64,000 nucleotides of DNA, taken from CAZASK01 sp964487845 (GTDB lineage: Bacteria > Chlamydiota > Chlamydiia > Chlamydiales > FEN-1388). The DNA lies in assembly GCA_964487845.1 (NCBI GenBank), contig CAZASK010000007.1, positions 10,772 through 74,771 of the forward strand, read 5' to 3'. Of this stretch, positions 55,485-64,000 are shown piece by piece. Position 1 is the first letter of the stretch, and the number at the start of each line of letters is the position of its first letter. The position numbers were made by a program, and so were the translations under genes. The notes under the pieces were generated by a model, which searched no databases, was not told the origin of the DNA, and saw only the letters and a program-made list of their open reading frames with translations.

Positions 55485-57410
55485 ATGGACCGACGCACTA
55501 TTGTTTTTATTGTATCTCTTTCACTAGCCTTTTTTGGCTTGCAACTCGTTTTTCAACACTATGGCCCGCAAACAAAACCGGCGCCAGCTATCAAGAAACA
55601 GCAGCTAGTCACTGAGCCTAAGGAAGTTATAAAAACAGAGGTTTTTGAACCATCTGGCCATCAAGAGGTCAAATACTACATTTTGCAAAACGAATATCAA
55701 CAAATCGTATTTTCAAATCAAGGCGCATCAGTTGTTGAAATAAACCTTCCATTCCAAACAGAAAGCAATGCGGAAAGTGTTGTTTTACCTATTGCTATCG
55801 ATCGCGAAATTGTAAAGCAAAGCCCTAAAAACGCCCTGTTCCCCCTTCATCTTGCACAAGACAGCACAGGAGCCGTGGTCACACAGCAAGAAGGAGGCTA
55901 TTATCCGCTGCTCAGACGCCCTCTCATGAATAAAAGAAATGAGCCTATCTCGAAAATTACAACAAAAGAGGCTGCCTGCACGATCGTCTCCGATTATCCC
56001 GAAGTTGCAAACCTCGTCTATACTGTCAAGTCTCATACAGACAAAGAAATCGTTTTTGAAGCAAGCCAGCCTCATAGACGCATCACGAAAAAATATATAC
56101 TCCCCGAAAATGCACATGAGCAACCCTATTGCTTCACTCTTCAAGCGAATGTCCAAGGCGACTCCAGAGGGCTTTCACTCACAAGTGGACTTTTGGACGT
56201 TGAATGGATTTCTGGAGCCGCTGCACCACAAGTCAAGTATATGGTGCGCCGAGGCGACAAACAAGACGTAGAGCAGATAGAGCTTCCAAAGGAGGCGTTT
56301 CAGATTACCTCTCTTTCTCCAGACTGGGTCTCTACATCGAATGGCTTTTTCGGAATCATCATGGACCCCACTACAGGTATTGATTCAGGTATCCGTGTAG
56401 AAAAGATATCTGGCATTCAGGCTCCATCTCGCTTGACACAAATAGACACAGACGTTTCTCGCTACAAAGCGCAGGATCTTCCAGCTTACGAAGTCTTTTT
56501 GCCTATACAGAATAACAGCCCTGCTTTCGAAGTACGCGTTTTTGCAGGTCCCTTCTCAGAAAATGTTCTCAAAACAGTAGACCACTACTATGCACAAAAA
56601 GATGGTGTCAAAGACTCTGACTACATCGCATGCCAGACATTCCACGGATGGTTTGCCTTTATTTCCGAGCCTTTTGCAAAGTTTCTCTTTTTCATGATGA
56701 AGCTCTTTCATCATCTCTTTGGCTCATGGGTTGTCTGTATTGTCTTAGTGACAGTCGTTCTCAGAGTGTTGCTCTATCCTTTGAACAGCTGGTCCATGCG
56801 TTCCATGAAGAGCATGCAAATCGTAGCGCCTAAGATTAAGGCTATTCAAGAAAAGTATAAGAAAGAGCCTCAAAAAGCACAGATGGAAATTTTAAATCTC
56901 TATCGAGAACATAAGGTAAACCCACTTTCAGGTTGCTTGCCACTTTTACTACAGATGCCCTTTTTGATCGGGATGTTTGACCTCTTAAAGTCCGCTTTTG
57001 AACTGCGTGGAGCGCCTTTTATCCATGGATGGATCGACGACTTGGCATCTCCTGACGTCTTATTTTCTTGGAAATACTCGATCCCGCTGATCGGGACCGA
57101 ATTTCATCTATTGCCTATTTTCTTAGGTGGGATCATGTTCCTCCAGCAGCGCATGTCGTCACAGACACCGAAAGATCCATCTCAAATGACTGATCAACAA
57201 AGACAGCAACGCAGCATGGGAACTATTATGACTGTCGTGATGACTGTCATGTTTTATCAATTTCCCTCAGGACTCAACATCTACTGGATCTCTTCGATGG
57301 CACTCAGCATTGGTCAGCAGTGGTGGACCAATTACAATATGGACAAGGGATTAAAAAATAATCTTACTACACAGCCATCTAAGAATGTGATACCATTTCC
57401 TAAGAGATAA
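55485..57410 (+). CDS. yidC: Membrane protein insertase YidC (Oxa1 family)
   Basis: A 641-residue inner-membrane insertase. One N-terminal helix (residues 4-24) is followed by a large periplasmic domain (about 60-375) and the Oxa1 core with five helices. The core shows LYPLNSWSMRSMKSMQIVAPKI with its basic groove and LSGCLPLLLQMPFLIGMF. The ending KNVIPFPKR is short and basic. AGGAG lies before the ATG. The following gene is dnaA; the yidC-dnaA order agrees with Chlamydia. Confidence 0.95.
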   Translation: MDRRTIVFIVSLSLAFFGLQLVFQHYGPQTKPAPAIKKQQLVTEPKEVIKTEVFEPSGHQEVKYYILQNEYQQIVFSNQGASVVEINLPFQTESNAESVVLPIAIDREIVKQSPKNALFPLHLAQDSTGAVVTQQEGGYYPLLRRPLMNKRNEPISKITTKEAACTIVSDYPEVANLVYTVKSHTDKEIVFEASQPHRRITKKYILPENAHEQPYCFTLQANVQGDSRGLSLTSGLLDVEWISGAAAPQVKYMVRRGDKQDVEQIELPKEAFQITSLSPDWVSTSNGFFGIIMDPTTGIDSGIRVEKISGIQAPSRLTQIDTDVSRYKAQDLPAYEVFLPIQNNSPAFEVRVFAGPFSENVLKTVDHYYAQKDGVKDSDYIACQTFHGWFAFISEPFAKFLFFMMKLFHHLFGSWVVCIVLVTVVLRVLLYPLNSWSMRSMKSMQIVAPKIKAIQEKYKKEPQKAQMEILNLYREHKVNPLSGCLPLLLQMPFLIGMFDLLKSAFELRGAPFIHGWIDDLASPDVLFSWKYSIPLIGTEFHLLPIFLGGIMFLQQRMSSQTPKDPSQMTDQQRQQRSMGTIMTVVMTVMFYQFPSGLNIYWISSMALSIGQQWWTNYNMDKGLKNNLTTQPSKNVIPFPKR

Positions 57411-57425
57411 CTGGGATGAAAGTGC

Positions 57426-58829
57426 ATGCAGGCATGGGAGCTGTTTTTACAAAAGAAAGCACAAGAGCTAGGCAAGGCCACCGTCGATCGGTGGCTGCGT
57501 ACTTTGCGCGTAGTACGCTTTGACGCCTGCAACCTCTATCTCGAAGCGCATGACACCTTCCAGATCCTCTGGTTTGAAGAACACATTCGAGACAAGCTCA
57601 AGTCCTTTGTCAACAACAATAATTCTGCGATTAAAGTCCATCTTTCACTCAAAAATGATGGCACAAAATCTCGCACAAAAAACATAAAAAAACCAAAAAA
57701 TACTTTTGGCAGTCCTGTAGAAATACAATTTGCAGAACTTACGCCCTACTGCACGTTTGAGCAGTTTATACAGACGCAAGCCAACTTCGTACCATATGCA
57801 CTTCTTGAAGAAATTTGTACACGTTTGGCAAAGCAAAAAATAGAAAATACAGACTCTCTCGCAGTACTCCCCACCTCTTCTCCTCATGATACTATCAACC
57901 CCATTTACCTCCATGGAGCTAGTGGCTCTGGAAAAACTCATCTTTTGATGGCTTGCGCAGAAAAACTAAAAAAGATGGATTACAAAGTGATCTACTGCCA
58001 TGCAGATCTCTTTACTGAACATGTCGTCAAGGCCATGAGAGCGGCTGAGATGTCAAAATTCAGAGATATATACAGACAAGCGGATGTACTCATCATTGAT
58101 GACATCCACATCCTTGCAAAAAAAGCAGCAACGCAAGAAGAGTTCTTTCATACATTCAACACGCTTCACACCCATGGCAAACAGATCATCCTCTCCTCTA
58201 TCGTCTCTGCGCAAAATTTACAGTTTATAGAGCCTCGCCTCATCAGCCGCTTTGAGTGGGGCTGTTCGCTGCAACTTAACTGCTTGGAGAAAAAAGAGAT
58301 CATCCAGCTCATCGAAAAGCGAGCGAGCTTTTTTCATGCCGACTTTACCCCGCAGACGATCGAGTTTCTGGCAGAAACATTCCCAAATAATATGAAGTCA
58401 TTGATGCGCGCTCTAGAAGCTCTGGTTCTACGTTCTCAAATAGGGGCAAAACATTCGCTGCAAAGAGCTGCCATAGCGCTGCCAGCTGCAAAGGTGTTGT
58501 TAAAGGATTTTATAGAAAAGGAGAAAACAGTAGCCCTTACTTCGAATAAGATTGTACATGCTGTCGCTCAGTTTTATGGCATACGAGCGGAGGATATCCT
58601 TGGCAAATCGCAAAGCCGCGAGTGTGTGACGCCGCGCCAGGTGGCTATGTATCTCTGTCGGCAGCTGCTGAAACTTCCTTATATGAAAATAGGCGACCTC
58701 TTTTCTCGCGATCACTCGACGGTCATGTCATCTATGAAGCAAATCGAAAAGCAGCTTGGCTTAGCAACAAGCGATATGGCCCATTCTCTCAACACGATCC
58801 AGCTTTCCTTTACCAATCAAAATTCATAG
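57426..58829 (+). CDS. dnaA: Chromosomal replication initiator DnaA
   Basis: A 467-residue initiator. Domain I covers residues 1-90. The AAA+ part has Walker A GASGSGKTHLLMA near residues 162-174, Walker B VLIIDDIHIL near 221, and a sensor SRFEWG with the Arg finger region. Domain IV has the helix-turn-helix signature RQVAMYLCRQLLKLPYMKIGDLFSRDHSTV. Chlamydiae carry two dnaA genes; this copy lies next to yidC. The tail overlaps the convergent glycosyltransferase gene by 20 bases. Confidence 0.95.
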   Translation: MQAWELFLQKKAQELGKATVDRWLRTLRVVRFDACNLYLEAHDTFQILWFEEHIRDKLKSFVNNNNSAIKVHLSLKNDGTKSRTKNIKKPKNTFGSPVEIQFAELTPYCTFEQFIQTQANFVPYALLEEICTRLAKQKIENTDSLAVLPTSSPHDTINPIYLHGASGSGKTHLLMACAEKLKKMDYKVIYCHADLFTEHVVKAMRAAEMSKFRDIYRQADVLIIDDIHILAKKAATQEEFFHTFNTLHTHGKQIILSSIVSAQNLQFIEPRLISRFEWGCSLQLNCLEKKEIIQLIEKRASFFHADFTPQTIEFLAETFPNNMKSLMRALEALVLRSQIGAKHSLQRAAIALPAAKVLLKDFIEKEKTVALTSNKIVHAVAQFYGIRAEDILGKSQSRECVTPRQVAMYLCRQLLKLPYMKIGDLFSRDHSTVMSSMKQIEKQLGLATSDMAHSLNTIQLSFTNQNS

Positions 58830-60003
58830 TGGGAATTGTAATCTGCTTCAAGAGTGGCGGTAGCTGATTGAGCAGCTGCTCTGCGCGCAGATCCCATGTG
58901 TGATAAAGGGAAATCATCTTCTTGATTTTCTTCACATCTCTAAGACGTTTCTCCTCATGTTCTGCAATCGCCATAATCTTGTCTGTCACTTGCTCATAGT
59001 GCGGAGAAAGATAAGTCACGACTGCATGATTTTCTGGAAAATCTGCCTGCTGATAGAGCGATTCATTAGTGATCACACTTGCTCCAGCAGCTGCTGCCAA
59101 AAACATCCGCTCATGGAATCCTCGTTTAATAGTTGGGATGCTGTTGATGATAAAACGATACTGCGTAAACTGATCATACAGCTCACTGTAGGGAATAGGA
59201 TCTATATAACGCACATTTTTTTGCCTGCCCAGCGCCTTTTGCCATAACAATCTATCTTCTTTTGATGTGGCGATGGCAACCTCCACATCTCGTATCGCTT
59301 GTACAAGACGCAGACGGTCTCTGCCTCGCATGGTGAGTTCTACCATATTAAACACTTCGAACAAAGCGATGCCCTTGCTCAGCACCATCTCTTGATAATG
59401 AGGTTTTGTATCGAACAGCGATTTCAATCTTACAAGGTGGCTTGTCGAGCTGCAAGCCAAAGACTCTTCTATGACAGCATCGATTTGCGCTGCTACCTCC
59501 TGCGGAAAAATCTCTGCTAAAATACTAGATGGTCCTACAGGGTCAATATAAGATGCAGGCATGAGTATAGAGTGAGCTCTTTTTTTTCCTATTCTTTTTG
59601 TTGCATACGATCTCTCGCAGGCATGAGGAAAGAAAAAAAGATGTTTTTTCCCTAGGGATTCTAAAAATTCAATAGAGTCCATTTCTGCAAAACTCACGAT
59701 TGTATTTGGGCAATGCATGAGTTCTGGATAATAGGTAGCAGAATCTACAATTGCTGCTATATGAGGAATGCCAATAGTGTCATGAAAGAGTGCTTCTGGC
59801 AAGACAACATTGAATCCCATCGTACAGTCGGGTCTATTTTTTTCAAGTAGCGCACAAATTTCTGTAAGTGACTGCTTGAAAACATCGTAGCTTGTAGAAG
59901 CTATACCTTGTCTTTTCAATGCTTTTTGTAACTCTTGAGTACATTGATACAAGACTCCATGCTGGCTCTTTGTATTCATAAAAAAATCAATTCTTCTGAT
60001 CAT
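58810..60003 (-). CDS. Glycosyltransferase family 1-like protein (CgeB-like end)
   Basis: A 397-residue soluble protein. The last 110 residues follow the Glyco_trans_1_2/CgeB pattern: NSIPTIKRGFHERMFLAAAAG, SVITNES, then SLYHTWDLRAEQLL at the end, with the conserved His and Trp. The N-terminal half is less clear, with VDSATYYPELM and FFFPHACERS, and may be the acceptor-side Rossmann fold. The sugar and acceptor cannot be told. Its ATG overlaps the end of a short upstream frame (ATGA at 60000-60003). Confidence 0.7.
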   Translation of the reverse strand: MIRRIDFFMNTKSQHGVLYQCTQELQKALKRQGIASTSYDVFKQSLTEICALLEKNRPDCTMGFNVVLPEALFHDTIGIPHIAAIVDSATYYPELMHCPNTIVSFAEMDSIEFLESLGKKHLFFFPHACERSYATKRIGKKRAHSILMPASYIDPVGPSSILAEIFPQEVAAQIDAVIEESLACSSTSHLVRLKSLFDTKPHYQEMVLSKGIALFEVFNMVELTMRGRDRLRLVQAIRDVEVAIATSKEDRLLWQKALGRQKNVRYIDPIPYSELYDQFTQYRFIINSIPTIKRGFHERMFLAAAAGASVITNESLYQQADFPENHAVVTYLSPHYEQVTDKIMAIAEHEEKRLRDVKKIKKMISLYHTWDLRAEQLLNQLPPLLKQITIPTMNFDW

Positions 60004-60122
60004 CTATTTTTCTTACCAAATTTTTCGCGTATATATTGAATTATTTCTTTCAGTATGGGAGCATATATGGACATCATATAGAGGAATTCATAATTTTTCC
60101 AAGGGGAGCCACCATATATCAT
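60000..60122 (-). CDS. Candidate 40-residue peptide upstream of glycosyltransferase
   Basis: A short frame starts at ATG 60122 and ends TGA in an ATGA overlap with the glycosyltransferase start, which is how true translation-coupled genes end in this window. It encodes a possible amphipathic helix (YMMSIYAPILKEIIQYI) and a basic end (EKFGKKNR). The ribosome site is weak, and it starts on the complement of the first bases of potA. It may be a coupling leader peptide or chance. Confidence 0.25.
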   Translation of the reverse strand: MIYGGSPWKNYEFLYMMSIYAPILKEIIQYIREKFGKKNR

Positions 60123-61290
60123 GCCAGGGTCTATCGTTTTCGATCGCGTCACTAAATCGTATGGCGATGTTCTCGCTGTGGACAATGTCTCCTTCTCAGT
60201 GGAGATGGGCCAATTTTTTTCCATCTTAGGGCCTAGTGGATGCGGCAAAACAACTCTGCTACGTCTTGTAGCCGGATTCGAGCGTCCCGACAGTGGCCGT
60301 ATTTATATCGATGGACAAGATATTACAGACTTACCACCAAACAAACGATCTGTCAACACTGTTTTTCAGCACTATGCTCTTTTCCCCAATATGTCCATTG
60401 CTGAAAATATAGCCTTTGGCTTGAAAGTCATGAATCATCCTGCACACTACATCGCAGCTGAAGTAGAGCGCATGCTGCGCCTGATTCAGATGGAAGGCTA
60501 TGGCCACAAAAAGCCAGACCAGATTAGCGGCGGACAAAAGCAGCGCGTTGCCATTGCACGAGCTCTTATCAACAAACCGCGAGTACTCCTTTTAGATGAG
60601 CCCCTCGCTGCGCTTGATTTAAAACTACGTCAAAAGATGCTTCTCGAGCTAGACCTCATCCACGATGAGGTAGGGATTACTTTCTTGTTCATAACCCACG
60701 ATCAAACAGAGGCTATGGCAGTAAGCGATCGTATCGCTGTTTTGCATAAAGGAAAGATTGAGCAGATTGGAACGCCAATGCAGCTCTATGAGTCACCAAA
60801 GAGTAGCTTTGTTGCCGCCTTTATTGGAGATACCAACTTTTTGGAAGGCAAGGTATTGGAAAAAGTGACCCATGAATATAGCGAGCTCTATGTCGAAGAC
60901 TTTCCCACGATACGCTGCTTTAACGACAAACAGATCTCTGTAGGCGAGCCCGTGTATTTGAGTGTGCGTCCAGAAAAAATCCATATCTCAAGAGAAAAAC
61001 CAAATCTGCAAGGACAGCAAAATGCCTTTCAGGGAGTAGTTCAGGATGTCATCTACAAGGGTGATCATACCAAATTTTGGGTGCAAGTAGAAGGATACCG
61101 CATCTCTATTTATCAGCAGCATAGCCGCTTTTTACTTGATGAAAAGCCGATTGCATGGAAAGACCATGTGTGGATCTGGTGGCATGCTGACGACGGCTTC
61201 ATGCTCGAGCGCTACAGCCCATCTGATGAGACACTGACGGAGCAGCCACAAGAACTTGATGCATTGTCACAAGAGGCTCATGATGCGTAA
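60121..61290 (+). CDS. potA: Spermidine/putrescine ABC transporter ATPase PotA
   Basis: A 389-residue ATPase. It shows Walker A GPSGCGKTTLLRL (about residues 37-49), the signature ISGGQKQRVAIARAL, Walker B VLLLDEPLAALDL and the switch FITHDQTEAMA. A C-terminal TOBE domain with SVRPEKIHIS fits the PotA/MalK branch. AAGGGGA lies 14 bases upstream. It is the first gene of potABCD, and its end overlaps potB by 11 bases. Confidence 0.94.
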   Translation: MPGSIVFDRVTKSYGDVLAVDNVSFSVEMGQFFSILGPSGCGKTTLLRLVAGFERPDSGRIYIDGQDITDLPPNKRSVNTVFQHYALFPNMSIAENIAFGLKVMNHPAHYIAAEVERMLRLIQMEGYGHKKPDQISGGQKQRVAIARALINKPRVLLLDEPLAALDLKLRQKMLLELDLIHDEVGITFLFITHDQTEAMAVSDRIAVLHKGKIEQIGTPMQLYESPKSSFVAAFIGDTNFLEGKVLEKVTHEYSELYVEDFPTIRCFNDKQISVGEPVYLSVRPEKIHISREKPNLQGQQNAFQGVVQDVIYKGDHTKFWVQVEGYRISIYQQHSRFLLDEKPIAWKDHVWIWWHADDGFMLERYSPSDETLTEQPQELDALSQEAHDA

Positions 61291-62137
61291 AAAGATACAA
61301 GAAATTGTGATGACATTGCCATCATATGTATGGCTTCTGCTCTTTTTTCTTATCCCTACTATTATCGTATTTTGCTACGCGTTCAAGCCATACGATATGA
61401 ACCTCTCTATCGCCCCTGAGTGGACGTGTGAGACAGTAAAAAGCATTTTCAGCACAAGCTATCTTTCCATCATATGGCGCACGCTCTGGCTCAGTGCGGT
61501 GACGACACTTGTCTGCTTATCGCTTTCTCTTCCTATAGGATTTTTCCTTGCACAGGCAAGTAAGCGCATGCAGAAGCTTTTTCTACTTCTCGTGATGATG
61601 CCTTTTTGGAGCAGCTTTCTTGTGCGTATTTTCGCGTGGAAAACGCTTTTACATCCCGATGGCTTTTTGCGCACGGCATTAGTATGGCTCAATATTATCG
61701 ACAGCGATACCTTTTTACTTTATAACCTTGGAGCCGTATTAGCTGTGATGATCTATTCCTATTTACCTTTTGCTATCCTTCCTATTTACTCACAAGCTGT
61801 AAAATTTAATTTCCAGCTCATCGAAGCGGCATGCGATTTAGGAGCGACAACAAAAAAGGCTTTTTTCTCTATTTTCTTACCTGGCATCAGACGAGGCATC
61901 ATGACAGCCCTTGTGATGGTATTTATTCCTGCAATAGGAGCCTATATCATTCCAGATCTTGTTGGAGGCACACAAAGTGAGATGATCGGCAGTAAAATTG
62001 CGCAAAGAGTATTTATAGACCGTAACCTTCCGCAAGCAAGTGCGCTCTCTGCATTTTTATCTCTCATTATTTTTCTGCCATTAGCATTTTCTACTGTGCT
62101 ACGAGCTACGAGGGAGGACTCAAAGAAAACACGATGA
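61280..62137 (+). CDS. potB: Spermidine/putrescine ABC permease PotB
   Basis: The ATG at 61280 is chosen because GAGG is just upstream; a TTG eight codons earlier is less likely. The 285-residue permease has six helices and the EAA loop LIEAACDLGATTKKAFFSIFLPGIRRG that docks on PotA. It ends in an ATGA overlap with potC. Polyamines taken from the host would save the cost of making them. Confidence 0.92.
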   Translation: MMRKKIQEIVMTLPSYVWLLLFFLIPTIIVFCYAFKPYDMNLSIAPEWTCETVKSIFSTSYLSIIWRTLWLSAVTTLVCLSLSLPIGFFLAQASKRMQKLFLLLVMMPFWSSFLVRIFAWKTLLHPDGFLRTALVWLNIIDSDTFLLYNLGAVLAVMIYSYLPFAILPIYSQAVKFNFQLIEAACDLGATTKKAFFSIFLPGIRRGIMTALVMVFIPAIGAYIIPDLVGGTQSEMIGSKIAQRVFIDRNLPQASALSAFLSLIIFLPLAFSTVLRATREDSKKTR

Positions 62138-62904
62138 AGACGAGTCGATTTCCATTTATCCTTACATTTTTTGTATTGCTGCTGCTCTATCTGCCGATCA
62201 TTATCTTGGTCATCAACTCTTTCAATGAATCTCGTTTTGGTGGAGTATGGACAGGCTTTTCTTTGCGCTGGTATGAACAGCTTTTTCAACAAAAAGACAT
62301 ATGGGATGCTCTTTGCAACACTCTTTTAGTAGCTGGTGTAGCGACATGTGCTTCAACTATTTTAGGCACTCTTGCCGCACTTGCTTTGTACATCTACAAA
62401 ACGAGGCTGCAAAAAAGTCATTATGCGCTGCTCTATGCTCCCTTAATCATCCCTGACGTACTTATGGGCATTAGTTTGCTCGTCTTTTTTGTTTCATTCC
62501 AAGTCCCTCTTGGCTTTGTAACGGTATGTATTGCCCATACAACCTTTTGCATGAGCTATGTGGCAATGCTGATTCGTGCTCGCATGCAGCACTTTGACTA
62601 TGCACTTGTAGAGGCCGCGTATGATCTTGGCGCAAACAACTGGACTGTATTTCGCAAGGTGATTATCCCCTTTTTGATGCCTGCTATCGCAGCTGGTGCC
62701 CTTCTTGCATTTACCTTGTCGCTTGATGACTTTGTTATCACTTTCTTCGTAGTAGGACCAGGATTTACTACTTTACCTATCTACGTATATAGTATGATTA
62801 AGTTTGGATCTCCTTCACTTATTAACGCTCTGTCAACGATACTGCTTGCTTGCACATTTATTATCATTGCTATTAGCTACTCTCTTTCGGAGAAAGACAC
62901 ATGA
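62134..62904 (+). CDS. potC: Spermidine/putrescine ABC permease PotC
   Basis: A 256-residue permease with six helices. PotC marks are the start LYLPIIILVINSFNESRFG, the EAA loop LVEAAYDLGANNWTVFRKVIIPFLMP, and AFTLSLDDFVITFFVVGPGFTTLP. It overlaps potB and potD by four bases each (ATGA), so the four genes are translated as one set. Confidence 0.94.
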   Translation: MKTSRFPFILTFFVLLLLYLPIIILVINSFNESRFGGVWTGFSLRWYEQLFQQKDIWDALCNTLLVAGVATCASTILGTLAALALYIYKTRLQKSHYALLYAPLIIPDVLMGISLLVFFVSFQVPLGFVTVCIAHTTFCMSYVAMLIRARMQHFDYALVEAAYDLGANNWTVFRKVIIPFLMPAIAAGALLAFTLSLDDFVITFFVVGPGFTTLPIYVYSMIKFGSPSLINALSTILLACTFIIIAISYSLSEKDT

Positions 62905-63920
62905 AAAGACTTTGGCTGCTGTTCCTTCCTATTCTCTTGCTTGGCTGCTCTCCCGAGCGTCCGACTCTACACATCTACTCATGGGCAAACTTTTTTAAGC
63001 AAGATCTCCTCGACGAATTTGAAAAAAGACATAACTGCCATATTGTTATTGATACCTACGACTCGAATGAATCTCTCTTTGCAAAGCTACGCCTTGGCGC
63101 AACTGGATACGATCTCATCTTACCGAGTAACTATTATGTAGAACTCATGCGCGATTTAGACATGCTTGAGCCCATCCAGGCTGCTGCTATTACAAATCGT
63201 TCTACTATCGACCCTGCCATCGATGCGATACTAGATCCTGCGCTCTCGCTGTATGGAGTACCTTATATGATCACCTATACTGGAATAGGCTGGCGCAACG
63301 ACCGTCTACAGATTAAGGATCCAAGCTGGAATATATTTGCTCGTCAAGATCTCAAAAATCGCATGACTATGCTCAATGACCCTCGAGAGACCATCGCTGC
63401 GGCTTTACTGTATCACGGCTATGATATCAATAGTGTACATCCAGTTGAGCTAGAAGAAGCAAAAAACACCGTTATTGCATGGAAGGCAAATCTTGCGAAG
63501 TTCGAAAATGAACAGTATAAAAATGGTCTGGCAAGTGGGGAATATTTGCTTGTCCATGGCTATAGCGGAGATATTGTACAGGCGATGAATGAAGATGCCC
63601 ATATTTCTTTTATCTCTCCAAAAGAGGGCTTTACCGCAGCTGTTGACTTTCTGTCGATACCCAAAAATGCCCCAAATCAGCCGCTTGCATATGCCTTTAT
63701 TAACTTTTTATTAGAAGAAAAACCTGCTTTAGAAAACACTCTTTTTACAGGTCTATTAGTACCTATTCCTCATATTTATCCACATCTTTCCAAAATCATG
63801 AAAAAAACCTATAAGCCATTTTTGCATGCAGACACGGTCAAACAGATGCGGCTTATTAAATACTTGGGTGAAGACACTCACATCTATAACGATTTATGGG
63901 ACGACATTAAAGCGAGTTAA
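62901..63920 (+). CDS. potD: Polyamine-binding lipoprotein PotD
   Basis: A 339-residue periplasmic binding protein. The signal peptide ends LLLGC, with lipidated Cys16, so it is anchored to the inner membrane. The family marks are TLHIYSWANFFKQDLLDEFEK, VIDTYDSNESLFAKLRLG and YDLILPSNYYVELM, then YMITYTGIGWRND in the second lobe. It delivers spermidine or putrescine to PotBC. An AT-rich hairpin follows at 63928-63951. Confidence 0.94.
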   Translation: MKRLWLLFLPILLLGCSPERPTLHIYSWANFFKQDLLDEFEKRHNCHIVIDTYDSNESLFAKLRLGATGYDLILPSNYYVELMRDLDMLEPIQAAAITNRSTIDPAIDAILDPALSLYGVPYMITYTGIGWRNDRLQIKDPSWNIFARQDLKNRMTMLNDPRETIAAALLYHGYDINSVHPVELEEAKNTVIAWKANLAKFENEQYKNGLASGEYLLVHGYSGDIVQAMNEDAHISFISPKEGFTAAVDFLSIPKNAPNQPLAYAFINFLLEEKPALENTLFTGLLVPIPHIYPHLSKIMKKTYKPFLHADTVKQMRLIKYLGEDTHIYNDLWDDIKAS

Positions 63921-63927
63921 TTACGCC

Positions 63928-63951
63928 ACATAATTACAAATATAATTATGT
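63928..63951 (+). terminator. AT-rich hairpin after potD
   Basis: A perfect 9-bp stem (ACATAATTA 63928-63936 with TAATTATGT 63943-63951) with a 6-base loop lies 8 bases after the potD stop. Because the stem is weak and the T-run is poor, its function as a terminator is uncertain. Confidence 0.4.
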
Positions 63952-63964
63952 TAAACCAAGTTTA

Positions 63965-64000
63965 AAATTTCCTATTTCACCAATTTAGAAATTTCCTATT
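63965..64000. repeat. Start of a possible 24-bp direct repeat at window end
   Basis: AAATTTCCTATT occurs at 63965-63976 and again at 63989-64000, with a period of 24 bases. The window stops here, so it cannot be seen whether more units follow. Confidence 0.4.

Noticed and set aside
60000..60248. Longer 82-codon version of the minus-strand frame upstream of the glycosyltransferase
   Set aside because: Most of it is the complement of the potA start. Only the short 40-codon form with the ATGA end was kept, at low confidence.
1..64000. CRISPR arrays, tRNA or rRNA genes, full insertion sequences
   Set aside because: I looked through the intergenic gaps and found no regular repeat-spacer pattern, no cloverleaf with a T-loop consensus, and no transposase frame.

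Overview
The window looks like a stretch of chromosome from an environmental, amoeba-associated member of the Chlamydiae (Parachlamydia, Waddlia or Criblamydia-like). From memory, several gene orders match the chlamydial core: pepF-groES-groEL; rplM-rpsI; hflX-phnP; holB-tmk-gyrA-gyrB-DUF721, with tgt close by; and yidC-dnaA. A kinase fused to a formylglycine-enzyme-like domain (Pkn1 type) is also present. A citrate synthase beside malate dehydrogenase, a polyamine transporter and several effector-like proteins argue for an environmental lineage rather than the reduced genus Chlamydia. Base composition looks like roughly 40% GC by eye. No rRNA, tRNA, CRISPR array or full insertion sequence was seen.

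Layout. 1-2200: the end of pepF, a CIRCE-controlled groESL operon and a terminator. 2223-13000: an AsmA-like membrane protein, then a 10-kb reverse gene for a 3325-residue protein with helicase-type (DUF3638-like) motifs. 13160-16702: mlaE-mlaF-mlaD lipid transport genes and yqgE. 16720-18369: a palindromic MITE and a possible cysteine-protease-like protein. 18437-26000: rpsI, rplM, hemJ, miaB, a frameshifted tandem-repeat gene, a small membrane protein, a cation/proton antiporter and ligA. 26031-29807: glgB, a lysine-rich orphan and a Nudix hydrolase. 29816-37043: mtaB with a coupled orphan, an AbiE toxin-antitoxin pair, hflX, phnP and an FAD oxidoreductase. 37079-41793: an ankyrin protein, a membrane protein, gltA and mdh. 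41862-45821: a SopB/IpgD-motif phosphatase-like protein, a small orphan, tgt and a queuine-type transporter. 45867-53433: a PEGA-like lipoprotein, a second MITE copy, holB, tmk, gyrA, gyrB and dciA. 53507-63920: the kinase-FGE fusion, yidC, dnaA, a glycosyltransferase and potABCD.

How it works together. Core replication, translation and envelope genes sit in tight operons, many with ATGA overlaps. Between them lie accessory genes with host-interaction features: the giant ATPase, proteins with His-before-Cys motifs suggestive of permuted papain-like folds, a CX5R phosphatase-like protein, an ankyrin protein, helical repeats and a Lys-rich orphan. Two almost identical 168-bp inverted-repeat elements show recent non-autonomous transposition. 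One sits exactly in the holB stop codon and apparently changed it from TAA to TAG without altering the protein.
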